DNA from: Nageia nagi
Taxonomy: Eukaryota; Pinophyta
Assembly: GCA_050084985.1 (NCBI GenBank)
Contig: JBITNC010000001.1
Coordinates: 183,148,001 to 183,212,000, forward strand
DNA: 64,000 nt
Reading direction: 5' to 3'
Notes under the pieces: generated by a model
Seen by the model: the letters and a program-made list of their open reading frames with translations, nothing else
Told to the model about the DNA's origin: nothing
Database searches by the model: none
Made by a program: the position numbers and the translations under genes
In this document: piece by piece, positions 47,663 through 59,989 of the stretch
Layout: every line of letters begins with the position of its first letter
Position numbering within the stretch: the stretch's first letter is position 1

Positions 47663-48520
47663 TTACGATGAAGGTATATTAAATACCACATCATCTATGT
47701 CATATTCTCCCATCCCTAAATCCTTTAATTTAGCTTTTACTGGATATACATGGGAGGAGTCATTATTAGATGTGGTATTTACTTGTTTTGATGAAGAAGC
47801 TCCATATTTTTTGTCTAAAGCTTTAGCAACTTTTTCCCAAGTATCTTTATCTTGTATAACTATACCACCTTTTTCTTTTATGACTTTAGATTGATTCTTA
47901 CTTTTGTTCATTAATATAGTTGATAAATTAGGAGATGGTAAGGTCACTTTATTTGGATCAAAAATTAAATTACAATGTGAGTAAGGATCTAGATCTTTAA
48001 ACACACAATGAACTTTATCTTTGTAAATGTATTTTAAACATCCATGATAGGTTGATGGAACACATTGCATTTCTCTAATCCATGGACGTCCTAAAAGCAT
48101 GTTGTATTGTATAATATTTCCTTCAATTATATGTAATAAAGTTTGAATGGTTTTAGCCCCTACCATAATTGGCAGCACTATTGATCCCAAAGTTGAACAC
48201 ACTGCATCATTAAATGCCCTAATTTGTAAAGAAGGAGCTAAGATAAGCGAATTTGATAAATTCAAATTTTTGTATGCAACATCTGAAATTATACTTATAG
48301 CCGAACCTTCATCTATCAGAATTCTTTTAAATAATTTCCCATCTACTTTACCTATTATATGTAAAGGTGGATCAAGTCCGCCTGGTCCATCATTATTTAA
48401 TTTTTCTTGTTTGTAGAAGGTGATGCTAGGTTGTTGAGATATTCTCAAACTTTCAACTATTGAAATAAAATTATCAGGGTTACTAGTATCCACTTGAATT
48501 TCTTGTAGAATTTGATTCAT
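47663..48520 (-). pseudogene. O aspartic protease
   Basis: Open for 285 codons. GLDPPLHIIGKVDGKLFKRI leads to the active site LIDEGSAISII (about 48310). Then APSLQIRAFNDAVCSTLGSI and MLLGRPWIREM (about 48080) complete the retropepsin fold, followed by a basic linker and KDLGMGEYDIDDVVFN. DEG replaces the usual DTG/DSG; I has the same residues, so this is a family trait or an early change and not recent decay. The open part ends at TAA. Confidence 0.85.
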
Positions 48521-48599
48521 AGCCTCCCTATAACTCTCAGACTATTGTAATAATTCCAATAAAGTCATCTTAACTGGAGACATTTTCAATTGTCATTGA

Positions 48600-49840
48600 A
48601 GAGCACCTTTTATCAAAACTTTAGGTTGTTGAGGAGGAGGTATTGGTTGTATATTAATTGGGTTTGATATTGATTGAATCTTTCATGGATTATCCTGTTT
48701 ATTCTAATATTGTTGCACTCTTGTAGCTATACCAATCATATGTATTGAATCATCTATAGTCCCTATAAATGGTGTATCCTTATTATTCCATGTATAGTTC
48801 ATTTGGTTTGGGATGGTTGCTACATTGTTAGCCTGATGTGAAGGTAAGGGGTTTTGATATATCCCTAAATTTTGATTCAAAGGCACAACAGGATTATCCA
48901 CATCTATTTTTCAACTATCTATCAAGTCTTGAATTTTATGTTGTAAAGTTTGACATCTATTTGTATTATGTCCTTTTTGTCTATGATAAGCACAAAATTC
49001 ATTTTCCTTATACCATTTGCTTCCCTTAGCATTAGGATTTTCAAGTTTTATATCAGGTAATCTAATCATACAATTATCACATAATTTTTTAAGTATTTCG
49101 GATAATGGTTCTGATAATGGGGTAAAATTTCTTTTAGGCTTAGGTTCAACATTTTCTTCGATTTTTGAAGCTTGACCAGAATCTTTTGTCATAGCTATTT
49201 GATTATTTTGCAGTTGTTTAGTACTATTTTCATGTTGATTACTCTTTTTGTGTTCTTTTTTCTTGAGCTTTAGTTCTCCATCTTGAATTTTAACTCTTTC
49301 TATAACTACTGCCTGAGCCATAGCTTCTTTGAAATTTTTATGTTGTTGAATTTGGAGAACACTAGCTATTGGTCTTAGACAACTTTGACTAAATAGTTTA
49401 ACCAATTCCTCTTGTGGTATTGTATAAGACATACTAGTGAGTATAGCCCACCATCTTGAGATGTAATCTTGTATAGTTTCATCAGGAAATTGTTACAACC
49501 TTGTAAGATCAGTAATTGAAGATCTTTCTTTAATATTGATTCTAAAATGTTCAAGAAATTGATTAGCCAATTGTTCGAATGTATATAAACTATGCATAGG
49601 TAAACTATTGTACCAATCTAAAGCTTGGCTTGCGAGTGTCATAGTAAATATATGTAACATTAATGAGTTGTCATTAGCTATCTGATAACTAGAAAATGTA
49701 AATTTTCTCAAATGTTCTTTAGGGTCTTCTCTTCCTTTAAATGATTCTATCTTAGGAAATTCAAACCTATATGGTAGTTTCTTTTTTGGAACACTTGGAT
49801 GAATAGGTTCATTTCAAATGTTCTTGTAATTTAACTTTTG
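48600..49840 (-). pseudogene. O gag
   Basis: The gag core near 49711-49493 has SLMLHIFTMTLASQALDWYN and FLEHFRINIKERSSITDL, closely matching I. The second open part, 49432-48911, has LVKLFSQSCLRPIASVLQIQ, a Lys-rich stretch, and the zinc knuckle CAYHRQKGHNTNRC (about 48990-48950). Stops separate the parts but the frame is constant. Next come Pro/Gln/Asn-rich residues to the protease. Confidence 0.87.
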
Positions 49841-51379
49841 AAGTCCTTGAACATTCATTTCTCAATTTATAAAGTCCTTCATAAAGTCTTCTAATTCTTT
49901 ATCAATTCTATGACCTTGAGTGTGTCTATGATGTCTTCGAGTATTCAGGTCCTTTTCAGAAATTGATCTTGAAGTGTAAGACTCATGATCAGAAGGAAAC
50001 TCTGATGGTGGTGTAGGCAATATTTTAAGAGGTGAATGTAATCATGGAATAGGGATTCTAGGAGGTCTTTGGGATATCCCTTTTCCATGTAGATCTTTTC
50101 CTTTGTAATCAGGTTGTCTTATTTGATTTTGAGTTTGTTCCACCCAACTTTTAATAGAATATTGCTTTTATTTATCATATAATTTTTGAAGCTCTAATTC
50201 CTTATCCATTTCCTTTTGTAATAAAATGGTTGTCTCTCTATCCATCGCTTCTTGTTTGTCTAAGTAAGGATCTTGATATCTTTGTATTTTACTCCCTTCA
50301 GGAGTTTCTGATTTCAAATTCTTTATTTTTTGATATTCATCCCACTTTCTTTGTTTTTCTTTCTCCATGCGTAAATATTGTTCCCTTTTTATTTTTTCAT
50401 TCTCTAATTCTTTAAGTTGTAATTCCTATAAGCAAAGTTGAATCTCATGTTCTTTATGAAGTCTTTTCTTTTCTTGTTCCAGGAACTCATTTCTTTCTTT
50501 GTTTGCTTGTTCTTGTTCTATGAATTTCCTTTTATCTCTAAGAAGTATGTCTTCCATTTCTTTTAATCTATCCTCTTATTCTTGAATTTTAATGAATTCA
50601 TCAACTTCCTTTAAAAGATGTTGCATCTCTGTGACCTTTTTAATATCATCAGCATATGTTTCTATGAACTCTTGACCGGCTTTTGTTTTACGTAATCATC
50701 ATTCTTCTAGTTCTTCATAAGAAGGTATCTCTTCTATTTTGTACTTAGATGCCCTTCTATGTAATCCTCCCTTTGAAGAATAAGATTTCTCTGTTTGCTT
50801 TATTGAAGGAGCTCTTTGAGATAAATTACTTGTGGGTATTGATATTTCATTTTTTCCTAATTCAAGAGATTTATGAGAAAAAGAAGTTCCCTCTTTTTAG
50901 ATTAAATAACTAACCTTTCGACCATCTGATAATAGATGAATGACTCTATCATATTTAACTTTATAAGGCTCAGTATCTGGTACCACTATGGTTTTGGCTT
51001 GAGATTTATCCTTATCGATTTCTAAGTTATTACGTCTATGATTTAGTTTTTCAACATCTCCTGGTAAACTAGAATATGTCTTAGGAATAGCCCTATTATT
51101 AGCTAGGCAATGACAAATTTCAATTAACTCTTCATTTAACACCTCCATTCTAGTCTTGGTAGTAAGATCTTCTATAATTTATCTTTGCAATCTAGATTGA
51201 TCATAACCCCAATCTAAATATTTACTTTCATAATGAACTACCCGTGAATGTGATTCATCTAAAGGAGATGGCCTCCTAACCGAATACTCTATCAAATCCA
51301 TATTATCTGAATCTATCTCTTGTATTTCAAATGGGTGTTCTCGCATTTTCTTAGCGATCATACTTCTAGTTTGAACCAT
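49841..51379 (-). pseudogene. O N-terminal region upstream of gag core (coiled coil)
   Basis: It starts at the ATG 51379 with MVQTRSMIAKKMREHPFEIQ; MVxTRS is a common gag start in plant gypsy elements. After IEEIPSYEELEE (about 50725) comes a long charged stretch, for example KEKQRKWDEYQKIKNL and LQKEMDKELELQKLYDK, likely coiled coil. All open parts (51379, 51148, 50368) share the gag frame. The first 215 or so codons differ entirely from element I. Confidence 0.7.
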
Positions 51380-52929
51380 TTTTAGATATCATAAATAAGC
51401 ATCGTCAAAAAGAAACTCTATTTTTATCTTTTATATTATATTTTTGAGAAAACAATTTAATGCACAAACAGCCTATATGCAAACCTACTTTTAATGATGT
51501 GATTATCTTCTTTAACTTTTTCACATATTTTTAATGTCTGAATTAAATGAATGATATGGGTTGTTTATTTTTAATCTTTTTAATTTTCCTAATTTGTTTT
51601 GACTAGTCAAGTGTTAAACAAGGTAGGTTGGGTAATTCTAATGTAATGTTTGCAAGTTTCTATGGCTTTTGGCTTGGTTCTAGATGAGTCTCCTTTTTTG
51701 ACTCCTACCTAAAGGAAAGTTACCTTGGTCATCACCTCCAAGTGTAACTAGCTCTATGGCTTCAAGTGTGTTATATCGGTGGTTACAAAAGAAGTAAGAA
51801 TTAACGGTTGGTAGTGACATCCAACTCATTAATGTTTAATTATTCCTTTAAGGCCTTATGAAATGCATTTAAATAAGTAAAGTACATTTATGCATACTAC
51901 CCTTCCAAACATTCATGTCCATTTATTTATCTTATCTTAATGTGATGCAATCAAAGTTTATTTTAAGTGAATCTTGACCTTAATAGACCCCGTTGTTCTT
52001 TTAATTATAATGTGATTCATTATCCAACCTATTAATGATGTTCATTAACTCCTTCTAGCTGTGGAAGTCTTATATGTGATAAATTCCCTCTTTTTACTAG
52101 TCACATATCTCTTCGACCTCCAATGGAGTGGTAAGAGAAGACTTAGTAAAAAGCCATTAAGTGTGGATAAATTAATTAAGTTAGGTTCAATTACTCCTCC
52201 AAGAGTCACCTCCCTTTGACCTCCAATGGAGTGGTAAAGGCAGACCTCTTTAAGAGTGTTAATATGAAGTATGTTTCCAAAAATGTGAATAAATTTTACC
52301 TCTTTCACTTAACTTATTTATGATCACTTAGGATCGCTTGAAGCACAAAAGTGAGAGCATACTTTGTTAAGTGAAAGTACTTAGTGTATTCGAATCCCTC
52401 CAATTCATTAACCTTTTAGTATGATTTACACTACCAAAAACCCAATTTATTTTCCTTAAGGTTAATTCCAAATTAAATGTGATTCAGTTACCCCTTCCAA
52501 TTGTGGGAAGTATTATGTGTAGTAAATTACCTCCTCTTACTAGTAAGAGGTCATTATGTGTGGGTAAATTAGCCAAATTAATGATAATGTGAATGTGAAA
52601 GAAAAGAAAAATTAATTACTCCTTCTTATCTAATCTATTCTAGTCACCTTAGATCGCATGAAGTGCAAAGGGAGAGCATAAGTAGATAGGATAAAAAGTA
52701 TTAAATGTGTACGTACCCTTCACCCAAACATGAAAGTAAATACATAACATTTTACATAAAATAAAATAAAATAAATTAATAAAAAATGCATTTAATCTTT
52801 TCTACCCATTCTTATATGCATTCTAGGCAAAGGGATCACATTCAAAAATATCCTTCCATTTTAACAATACATTATGCATTTTATTTTAATTTTTCTAAAA
52901 TAATTAAAAGAGATAAAATGACCTAAGTA
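51380..52929 (-). other. Leader of element O
   Basis: The 5' untranslated leader between the 20-bp array and the gag start. The part at 51845-52730 matches 35440-36331 of I, including the duplicated CTCCAATGGAG palindrome (52121 and 52219) and an 87-codon open frame at 52308-52045. The 465 bases next to the gag start (51380-51844) are specific to O in this window. Confidence 0.6.
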
Positions 52930-53095
52930 TGAGTCATTGGCATTTAGATAGAGATCACTGGTGTTTAGTCTGAGTCACCGATGTCTAATTCTAATCACTG
53001 GCATTTAGTCTAGATTACTTCATAAAATGTTGGTGTTCCTTCTGAGTCACCGACGTCTGATTACAATTGCTGGTGTTTTTGCAACAGATTTCTTG
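52930..53095. repeat. 20-bp repeat array in O leader
   Basis: Plus-strand units: GAGTCATTGGCATTTAGAT, AGATCACTGGTGTTTAGTC, GAGTCACCGATGTCTAATT, AATCACTGGCATTTAGTC, ATGTTGGTGTTCCTTC, GAGTCACCGACGTCTGATT and CAATTGCTGGTGTTTTTG. Period about 20-21. Confidence 0.8.
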
Positions 53096-53205
53096 AAATG
53101 CATAGAATGCAAAACTTGAAGTTAGTACATGGAGAAATTCAAATAACTAGAAAATAGAAAGGTAAAATCATTTTAAAATAAAAAACCCCCCTATCAATAA
53201 CAGAA

Positions 53206-53226
53206 GGGCCCTCCTTCTAGCGCTAG
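53206..53226 (-). promoter_or_regulatory. Primer binding site of O
   Basis: Minus strand CTAGCGCTAGAAGGAGGGCC, two bases from the LTR end. It matches the I site. The first ten bases form the palindrome CTAGCGCTAG. Confidence 0.75.
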
Positions 53227-53228
53227 AA

Positions 53229-54079
53229 TGTTGTAGTGAAATTAAATTGGAATGTAGAATAACATGAAATATAAATTCTTCTTAAACTTTCATTGAACCT
53301 CAAATTATGTAAAATAGATAAACATGTTCTAATTACAAAATGATATTGATTTTCAATTAAGACTACAATTTGCCCTTGAAAGGGACTTTTACAAATGCCA
53401 TTTGCCAAAACAAGAGTATTAGATCTCCATTGTTTTTGATTTGCTTGCTTCTTTCCTTGATATGAACAACCTGTAAATCCTACACACATGCAAAAGACAA
53501 TAACATAAAAGCATCTATGTATGATATGAATTGAATTAAAACTAGCATAAAACAATAAAATGTATGAGCTCACAAGATTTTGGCAGCATTACCCTACTTT
53601 AAAAATGGGTCAAGATTCTCTCTAATTTGCTTTGTATTAACTTGTATTTATAGATTTTGGATGGGATATTCAAAGGGCTGGTAAGAGGAAGTGAACAGCC
53701 ATCATAGGTCGTAACTAACCCTCTCTATCCACATCATCTTTGAAAGATGAATCATTTCAACTTTCTCCCATTATTTTGGCTTCTTGGTTCAGCTGTTACA
53801 GAGTCATCGGTGTTTACCATACGAATGTTGGTGACTAGCTCAAAATGCCAATGATTGTCTTGGGTCGCTGGCGACTAGGTTTTTAACTTTGTGACAATAT
53901 TAACTGACCACCTAGTAGCCAATTTTATCTAAAAAGAGTCATGTGACCACCCATTTCGCATGTACTCGATGGGGGCTATCCAATAATAGGGTTTTTTAGA
54001 CCTATTTTATATTGTTACAAAGAGTTATGATTATTTTAATGTTTACTAGTTAATAAGGGGACATTTTTAGGTGTCTATA
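53229..54079 (-). repeat. 5' LTR of element O
   Basis: 851 bp, near-identical in layout to 24976-25828. The plus-strand end GGTGTCTATA carries one change from GGTGTCTACA. TATAAATA lies at 53652-53645 on the minus strand, and the 20-bp array at 53810-53880. Confidence 0.93.
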
Positions 54080-54084
54080 GGTGG

Positions 54085-54639
54085 ACACAATGATCAATGC
54101 AAATAGGTTTGAAATTGAATTCCATTTGAATGTGTAAGATGAGCTCTAGCTCCAACTAGACTAGGAAGGATATGTTATCTAATGGTTCCATGAATTTTAT
54201 GAATTTTTTAAAAAAATACAATTGAATATAAAGTGATCATAAGAAAGTAAATACAAACCAAGTGATTGATGCTAGGAATAAGTGACTAGTGGTTCTCATA
54301 TCCCTAAAAAAGGTAGGAAATATTGAAAATGAGATACCATCCAAGTATCAATCTTAAATATCAAGATACATCTTGATGAAATAAAACTTTGGTAAATGAG
54401 AAGAGACCCACATAGCTACTTAATATAGCCTTCATAGGAGTTCTTCTCATATGGGAACATAAACTAAAAAAGCAAATTCAAACAAGATTGATTGTCATTG
54501 CAAAATGATGACAACAATGAGATATAAATAAGACATTGATGGAATTACACAATGATTAAGATAGATGTTTTTTATCTTTTTAAGAACACAAGATGTAAGA
54601 TAAATAAAAACAAAAGTCAACTCAAGAAAATTATGCCTC
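54085..54639. other. T3 spacer next to the O insertion
   Basis: About 550 AT-rich bases after the end of T3 integrase. No gene is seen. A block at 54107-54150 resembles 24829-24868. Confidence 0.45.
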
Positions 54640-55740
54640 CTCTTAGATATGGAAGCGATGAAGGTGTATTATATTAGTCAATTCAGCTTCTTCCACCCCT
54701 TCCAAGGTAGCCAAATGATATGCCCCTTATCCAAATTTATGTTTAATAACATAAGGCCCTAACCAATTTGGAGCAAACTTATCCCTCAACATCCACTCTA
54801 AATGTGAGTGCTACTAATTTTCTTTTAGGAACACATCACTTATCTAAAATTCTCAAGGCTTAATCCTTTTATTATAAGCTTGCTTAATATGATTTTGGTA
54901 AACCTTGAAATGCTCTAAGTTATTGACATGCCTCTCTTCTAGAAATACTAGTTGGTCTAATCTAACCTTCTTATCATTTAGTTCTAGAAGAAGGTCTTGC
55001 AATTGAATGTGCAAGGATGGTATGTTAAGCTCTAAATGCATCACAACCTTAGCCCCATACACTAGTGAGAAAGGTGTGACACTTGTAGGAGTCCAAATAA
55101 TATTTTTGTAAGAACATAAGGTAAGTGGTATCTAAGTGTACCAAACCCTATATGATATGTTGGTAATTTTCTTGAGGAGTATCACTATGGTCTTTTTTGT
55201 TTCTTTTTTTTTCCCATTATCCTACAAATAATAAGTCCTAGAAAATTTTGTTTGATCTTATATCTATAGCAAAATCTTTCCATATCCTTATTCTTGAAAT
55301 TTGGACCACTATCTGAGATGATCCATGTAGGTTTGCTAAAATAACTAATGATATTATGTTCTATAACTTCCATAATATTGGGACCCTTAGTAGATACCAT
55401 GGGGGATTATTCTACCCACATTGTGAAATTTTCAATAGTAGTAATGATAAAATTGTTCCCTCTAGATGAAGATGGTTTAAATTGGCCAATCAAATCATAC
55501 CCCCATTTAGAGAATGGCCAAATGATGTAAATGGATTGTAATGCTTGAGAGGGTGTGTGTATCAAATTGGTATTTTTTATTCTTCACATACTTCTTGATA
55601 TAGTTATGATAATGTCTCTCCATAGTGAGCTAGTAATAACCCTTTCTCATTAGTTTGTTGGTAATTACAAATCCACTAAAGTGTCTATCACAAGTACCAT
55701 CATGACATGTATGCATAATAATCTATTGGTTCAACCACTC
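54640..55740 (-). pseudogene. T3 integrase
   Basis: HHCC region about 55715-55580: HDGTCDRHFSGFVI then YIKKYVKNKKY, with the cysteines partly lost. Core: GYDLIGQFKPSSSRGN (about 55490), SKPTWIISDSGPNFKNKDME (about 55330), and TPFSLVYGAKVVMHLELNIP (about 55080-55010) after a frameshift. C-terminal GPY module FAPNWLGPYVIKHKFG and GAYHLATLEG at about 54770-54690. It shows the same plan as O integrase and is inactive. Confidence 0.85.
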
Positions 55741-55989
55741 TAGACAACAAAAGAGTATTCCATTATAACCCCTCCTATTTACAACATCACCTATAATGGT
55801 GTACTTAATGCATTTTTATTTGAATTAATGCTTGTTAATGATAGACATGGTGGTGGGCAAGGTCCCCCACTTAAGAAAATTCTTGAACTAGTGATACCAT
55901 AAATCATTAGATACAACCTTAAGCTCATTAACCTATGGTGTATAATCCTCATGATACAAGGGTGAATATAAAGAGGAATTGTACTTAAT

Positions 55990-56480
55990 GATCAATTCCA
56001 TATGCATGACCCTTCAAAATGGGTTTTGCGGAATTAGGGATCCCAAAGATACCATTGTATCTGCAAATCTATTTGAGGATCTAGGGGTAGCCTCAATATC
56101 ATATACTTTGAAATGCTTTAGTAAGATCTCAACCATGATATTATATAGCTTAAGATGAGGTTATTTACAAGCATAGATACCCTTAATTTGGTTAATAATT
56201 AGCAAAGAATTACCATATATCTTGAGATGATCATACTTGATCTCTATTGCTAATTTCAACCCAAGAATGAGTGCTTCATACTTAGCATTATTGTTTGTGT
56301 ACTCAAAGGATAGTTTAAAGGATACATGCATGGGAACACCCTATAATTTTATAAACACTACCTCATCTCCTCCCCTTTTTTCATAGCGAGAGCCATCTAA
56401 GTATTGATACCTCTTAATATTAAACACACCAAATAGATTATTATTTGATAATTCAATATGTAGAGGAATATATTTCTACT
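55990..56480 (-). pseudogene. T3 archaeal-type RNase H
   Basis: Minus-strand reading KRGGDEVVFIKL, YTNNNAKYEALILGLKLAIE, KIYGNSLLIINQIKGIYACK and ATPRSSNRFADTMVSLGSL aligns with the O domain throughout. The third catalytic position, D in RDSLLI of O, is N here. A second RNase H in two independent elements confirms the Tat assignment. Confidence 0.83.
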
Positions 56481-56689
56481 GGGGTGGTTATATCAATTAT
56501 CAACTATAACTTGACCTTCATAGATTTTTGATTCATGAACTCAAGATAAAACTCAATGAGAAACATGATCCATTTCACCACCTAAGCATTAAGAAGGGTT
56601 TTATTCATCATATACATTAAGGGATTCATCTTAAAAATCACATAGATATTTTGATTAAGTATATAGTATCATAGTTTTTGAGTCATAAA

Positions 56690-57850
56690 GACTAATATAA
56701 GGTAAAATTTCTCAAGATGTCATATACCATTAGAGTGTAACTTAGGTAGTATATGGCTTGCTCTCTCTTTTCTTCATTTTGTTGGGTCAACATCAAGCCC
56801 AAAGAAAAGTTGATGGAAGAAATATATAAGTGAAAGGGCACTCCCATCCTAAGAGGAATAAGAATGGGAGGATGCATAATACATTTCTTGATTGTATCAA
56901 AGACCTCTTGACACTCTAAATCCCAAGCAAAGTTGACATTTTTCTTTAGCAATTTGTTGAATGATCAAATTTTTTTAGATAATTGTATTATGAATCTCCT
57001 TATAGACTAAATATTACATTACAAACTTTGTAATTATTTCAAGTTCTTTAGAGGATGCATTTCATTAATAGCTCAGACCTTGTTAGGATCAACCTCAATG
57101 CCTCTCTTAGATACAATGTACCCCAATAATTTCCCAAAAAGAATCCTAAAAATACATTTTTTGGGATTGATTTTAATATTTTATTATAATAATCAATCTA
57201 AGAACTTACATACTACTAGAAAATGAGTATGATATATTTTTATTTTCATAATCAGGTCATCCAAGTAATTCTCAACTATATCATGTATATAGTCATGAAG
57301 AATGTATGTTATGGCCTTCTGATAAGTTGTTCCTACATTATTAATACCAAATGGTATCATCCTATAACAATAGGTCCCTCATGGAGTGGTGAATGTCATT
57401 TTATACTTAACCTCTTTTATGATCATGATTTGACTGTACCTAGAAAATCCATCCATCAATGAAAACATTTTATGATCCACCATGTTGTCAAATGAGGTAT
57501 CAATGTTGAGAAATGGGAAATTATCCTTAGGAAAATATTTATTCAAATCTTTAAAATTTTTACAAATCTTGATCCTACCATCTAGTTTAAGAACTATTAA
57601 TAGATTGGAAACCCACTCTAGATAAGCATTTGCCTCTATAAATTTGACATCCAACATCTTTTGCAGCTCTACTTGACTAGCAATGTCTTTCTAAGATGCA
57701 TGTGGTGTGTCTTTTATTTAATAGGTTTTGTATCAAGTTTTAAAGTCAAGTGATGCACCCAAATGCTAGTATCCAACTATAACATTTCCTAATATACATA
57801 TGCAAAGAACCTCACTCTCTTCTTGATCTTTGTAGTCCATTTTGTAAGCT
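56690..57850 (-). pseudogene. T3 reverse transcriptase and tether
   Basis: The open part 57657-57379 has FIEANAYLEWVSNLLIVLK, KICKNFKDLNKYFPKDNFPF and SLMDGFSRYSQIMI. In the next frame follow CYRMIPFGINNVGTTYQKA and the catalytic YLDDL (about 57255). The tether part 56952-56692 has PPILIPLRMGVPFHLYIS and REQAIYYLSYTLMVYD. Stops and shifts break it in several places. Confidence 0.87.
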
Positions 57851-57879
57851 CATTTGTATCAATACCCTTACCAAACTAA

Positions 57880-58700
57880 ATCATTTTTACATATTAGGAT
57901 CATATCCTAATTCAATTTCAATTGATTTCTCCACTAACATGTGTGATACATCATTCCATTTCTTATTAAGATACAACCAATAATTTTCTTCATTAGGCTC
58001 ATCTATATAGGGTTGGACATGGCTATAAGGATAAATAAAGCTATCATGAGTGGTAAGATCGATAGTAGGAATCATTCCAAAATCAATAGTATCTTGATCC
58101 ATGAAATGAATAACGTCAAAATAAAGGGGATAAGAAAAAATAGAAATTGAGGAGACCCTTACCATATTGATTTGTTCAAATAGAAATGGAGGAATAGAAT
58201 AATAATATGTTAACGAAGAGGGTGCCTCACATAGAAATTCCTCATGAGTGGAGGCAAGTTTCTCATAGTCTCCCTCATCCTCAATCTCATGAATTTGGGT
58301 TGAGGTTGTTATTTTTTGAGGAACCTTAAAAACAAGGCCTTATTTATCTTTTTCTCCTTGACTAGGTAGTTGAATGACATTAATCATGCCTTGCTCATAC
58401 TGACCCAAACCAAATCCCTACATTTAACGCTTAAGTTCACCTAAAAATGCTTATTTTGATGCAAACTTAAGAAGTTGGTAAGAAGGAAAATTATGACCTC
58501 CATAAATAAAGAAAGTTTGGTTATCTAATGGATGAAGTAGTGCCAAGGTACCAATGGCCAAGGGAGAATCTAAAGGATGATCTACATCATGAAGATACAC
58601 TACATTAAATAACATATCATCGATGGTATACTCATTGAGACTAATATTTTTCAATTTGATATCCACTCGAGATATATAATCATGATCATATATGGATTCC
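57880..58700 (-). pseudogene. T3 protease-RT linker
   Basis: Contains VDIKLKNISLNEYTIDDMLFN (58666 on), the counterpart of LKDLGMGEYDIDDVVFN in O. A glycine motif GFGLGQYEQGMI lies at about 58410-58375, followed by an acidic spacer (58165-57887). It carries several stops. Same domain order as in O and T1. Confidence 0.7.
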
Positions 58701-58899
58701 TCTTTCTTTTATTTTTTAGTTATAACAAGTGGATCCTGTTTAACCATATTACTCTCCTTTACTTGTGTAATTATCCTTATTTATCATGTATAGGAATTAG
58801 TTTATTTTATATTTTAATCTAAGTATGTTGCTCATGCCTTTGAAGAGATTTCTTCTTGAATTGTAAGGGTATCATGATGGTATCTTACTTATGATCCTC

Positions 58900-59520
58900 C
58901 TAGATGGTTATTGGATTATCATATTTTTACATATTTATGGATTTTTTTCACTTTTAGTTGGAACTATCTTATTAATTGATTCAAATTTTACTTTTTGATA
59001 TTTTGCATTAATAATAGCACCAAGAGATAACACATCTTGGTTAATATGGATAGTCTCAAGAAATATGTGGTTGGATGGAAGGATAGGTCTATTAGGTAGC
59101 TCAGTAAGGTTACAATGGATAAAATATTCCTCATCCATTGATATGTAATGTATGATCCCATCCTTAATATATTTTACACAACAATTCAAGGTGGAAGGGA
59201 TGCACTCCATCTCTCTAATGCATGGTCTACCAAGTAAGAAGTTGTACTATTTCTCTCTCTATTACCTAAAAATATGCATGAATGGTCTTGGATCCGACCA
59301 AGATAGGCAAAATGATACTACCCAAAGTGTTGCATAACTAATTATTGAGAGCTCATAAAATGAGTGTGAGAGTCTTAAGATGTAATAAAGTTAGGCTAAT
59401 ATTTTCCAATACCAAAGATGAGACCACATTGATTGCTAACACACCATATACAAGAACACTCTTAAAGTATTTTTTATCAATATGGGAAATAATATACATG
59501 GGAGAATACTTATACTTATG
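58900..59520 (-). pseudogene. T3 aspartic protease
   Basis: The frame at 59210-58935 starts MECIPSTLNCCVKYIKDGII, matching MQCVPSTYHGCLKYIYKDKV, which follows LLGRPW in O. Upstream to about 59500 the core is recognisable by order only, through many stops. The active-site triplet is not readable. Confidence 0.65.
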
Positions 59521-59989
59521 ATTGATAATAGTTTTTATTTCATGCTAAAAAAATGGAATGAATGGCTCCACATTTGCTTGCACACTTATAATAAAGTTAA
59601 TGAAAGTATAAGAATTTGAGGCATCTAACTCTATAGTTCATAATATCTAGTCCAAATCCTCTTTATGTTGATAGGAATTTTTGATAAGGTCCCATAAAGA
59701 GAATTTGATGGGTTAAGTCTTACTACTAATCCAAATCACTTTGTAACTTCTCTTTAACATCTCACTATGCTAGAGGTGGAGGAGGAGGAATATGACTAGG
59801 TATATTAATATCCACCCCCACTCCTTGTGAGTTTTTTGTTGATCCTTTTCTTTATCTTTGTACTGGTTAGCCCTCTTAACAATATTAACCATACCTACAA
59901 AATACATCTAAGCCTACAAATGTTATACTTGCCTAACATGTTGTTGCATTCCATATTTATAAAGTATATTTTAAGTAGGTTGATTGTAA

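Larger units (their letters stand above)
24971..54084 (-). mobile_element. Element O: outer Tat retrotransposon, host of nested element I
   Basis: Bounded by identical GGTGG at 24971-24975 and 54080-54084. LTRs at 24976-25828 and 53229-54079 share sequence and orientation. Minus-strand order: primer site, long leader, coiled-coil N-terminal region, gag, protease, RT, tether RNase H, archaeal-type RNase H, integrase, extra ORF, antisense PMD ORF, purine tract, 3' LTR. Without the nested 11.4-kb element it would be about 17.7 kb. Dual RNase H, an antisense extra ORF and 3' tandem repeats are Tat-clade traits. The gag-pol is one frame broken by stop codons, not frameshifts. Confidence 0.92.

Noticed and set aside
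47697-48416. Plus-strand ORFs of 65 and 89 codons across the O protease
   Set aside because: They lie opposite the clearly identified protease and linker and have no recognisable domain.
52930-53095. 20-bp repeats as a CRISPR-like array
   Set aside because: Units are contiguous and degenerate with no repeat-spacer alternation. The context is a plant retrotransposon leader, and no Cas gene exists here.
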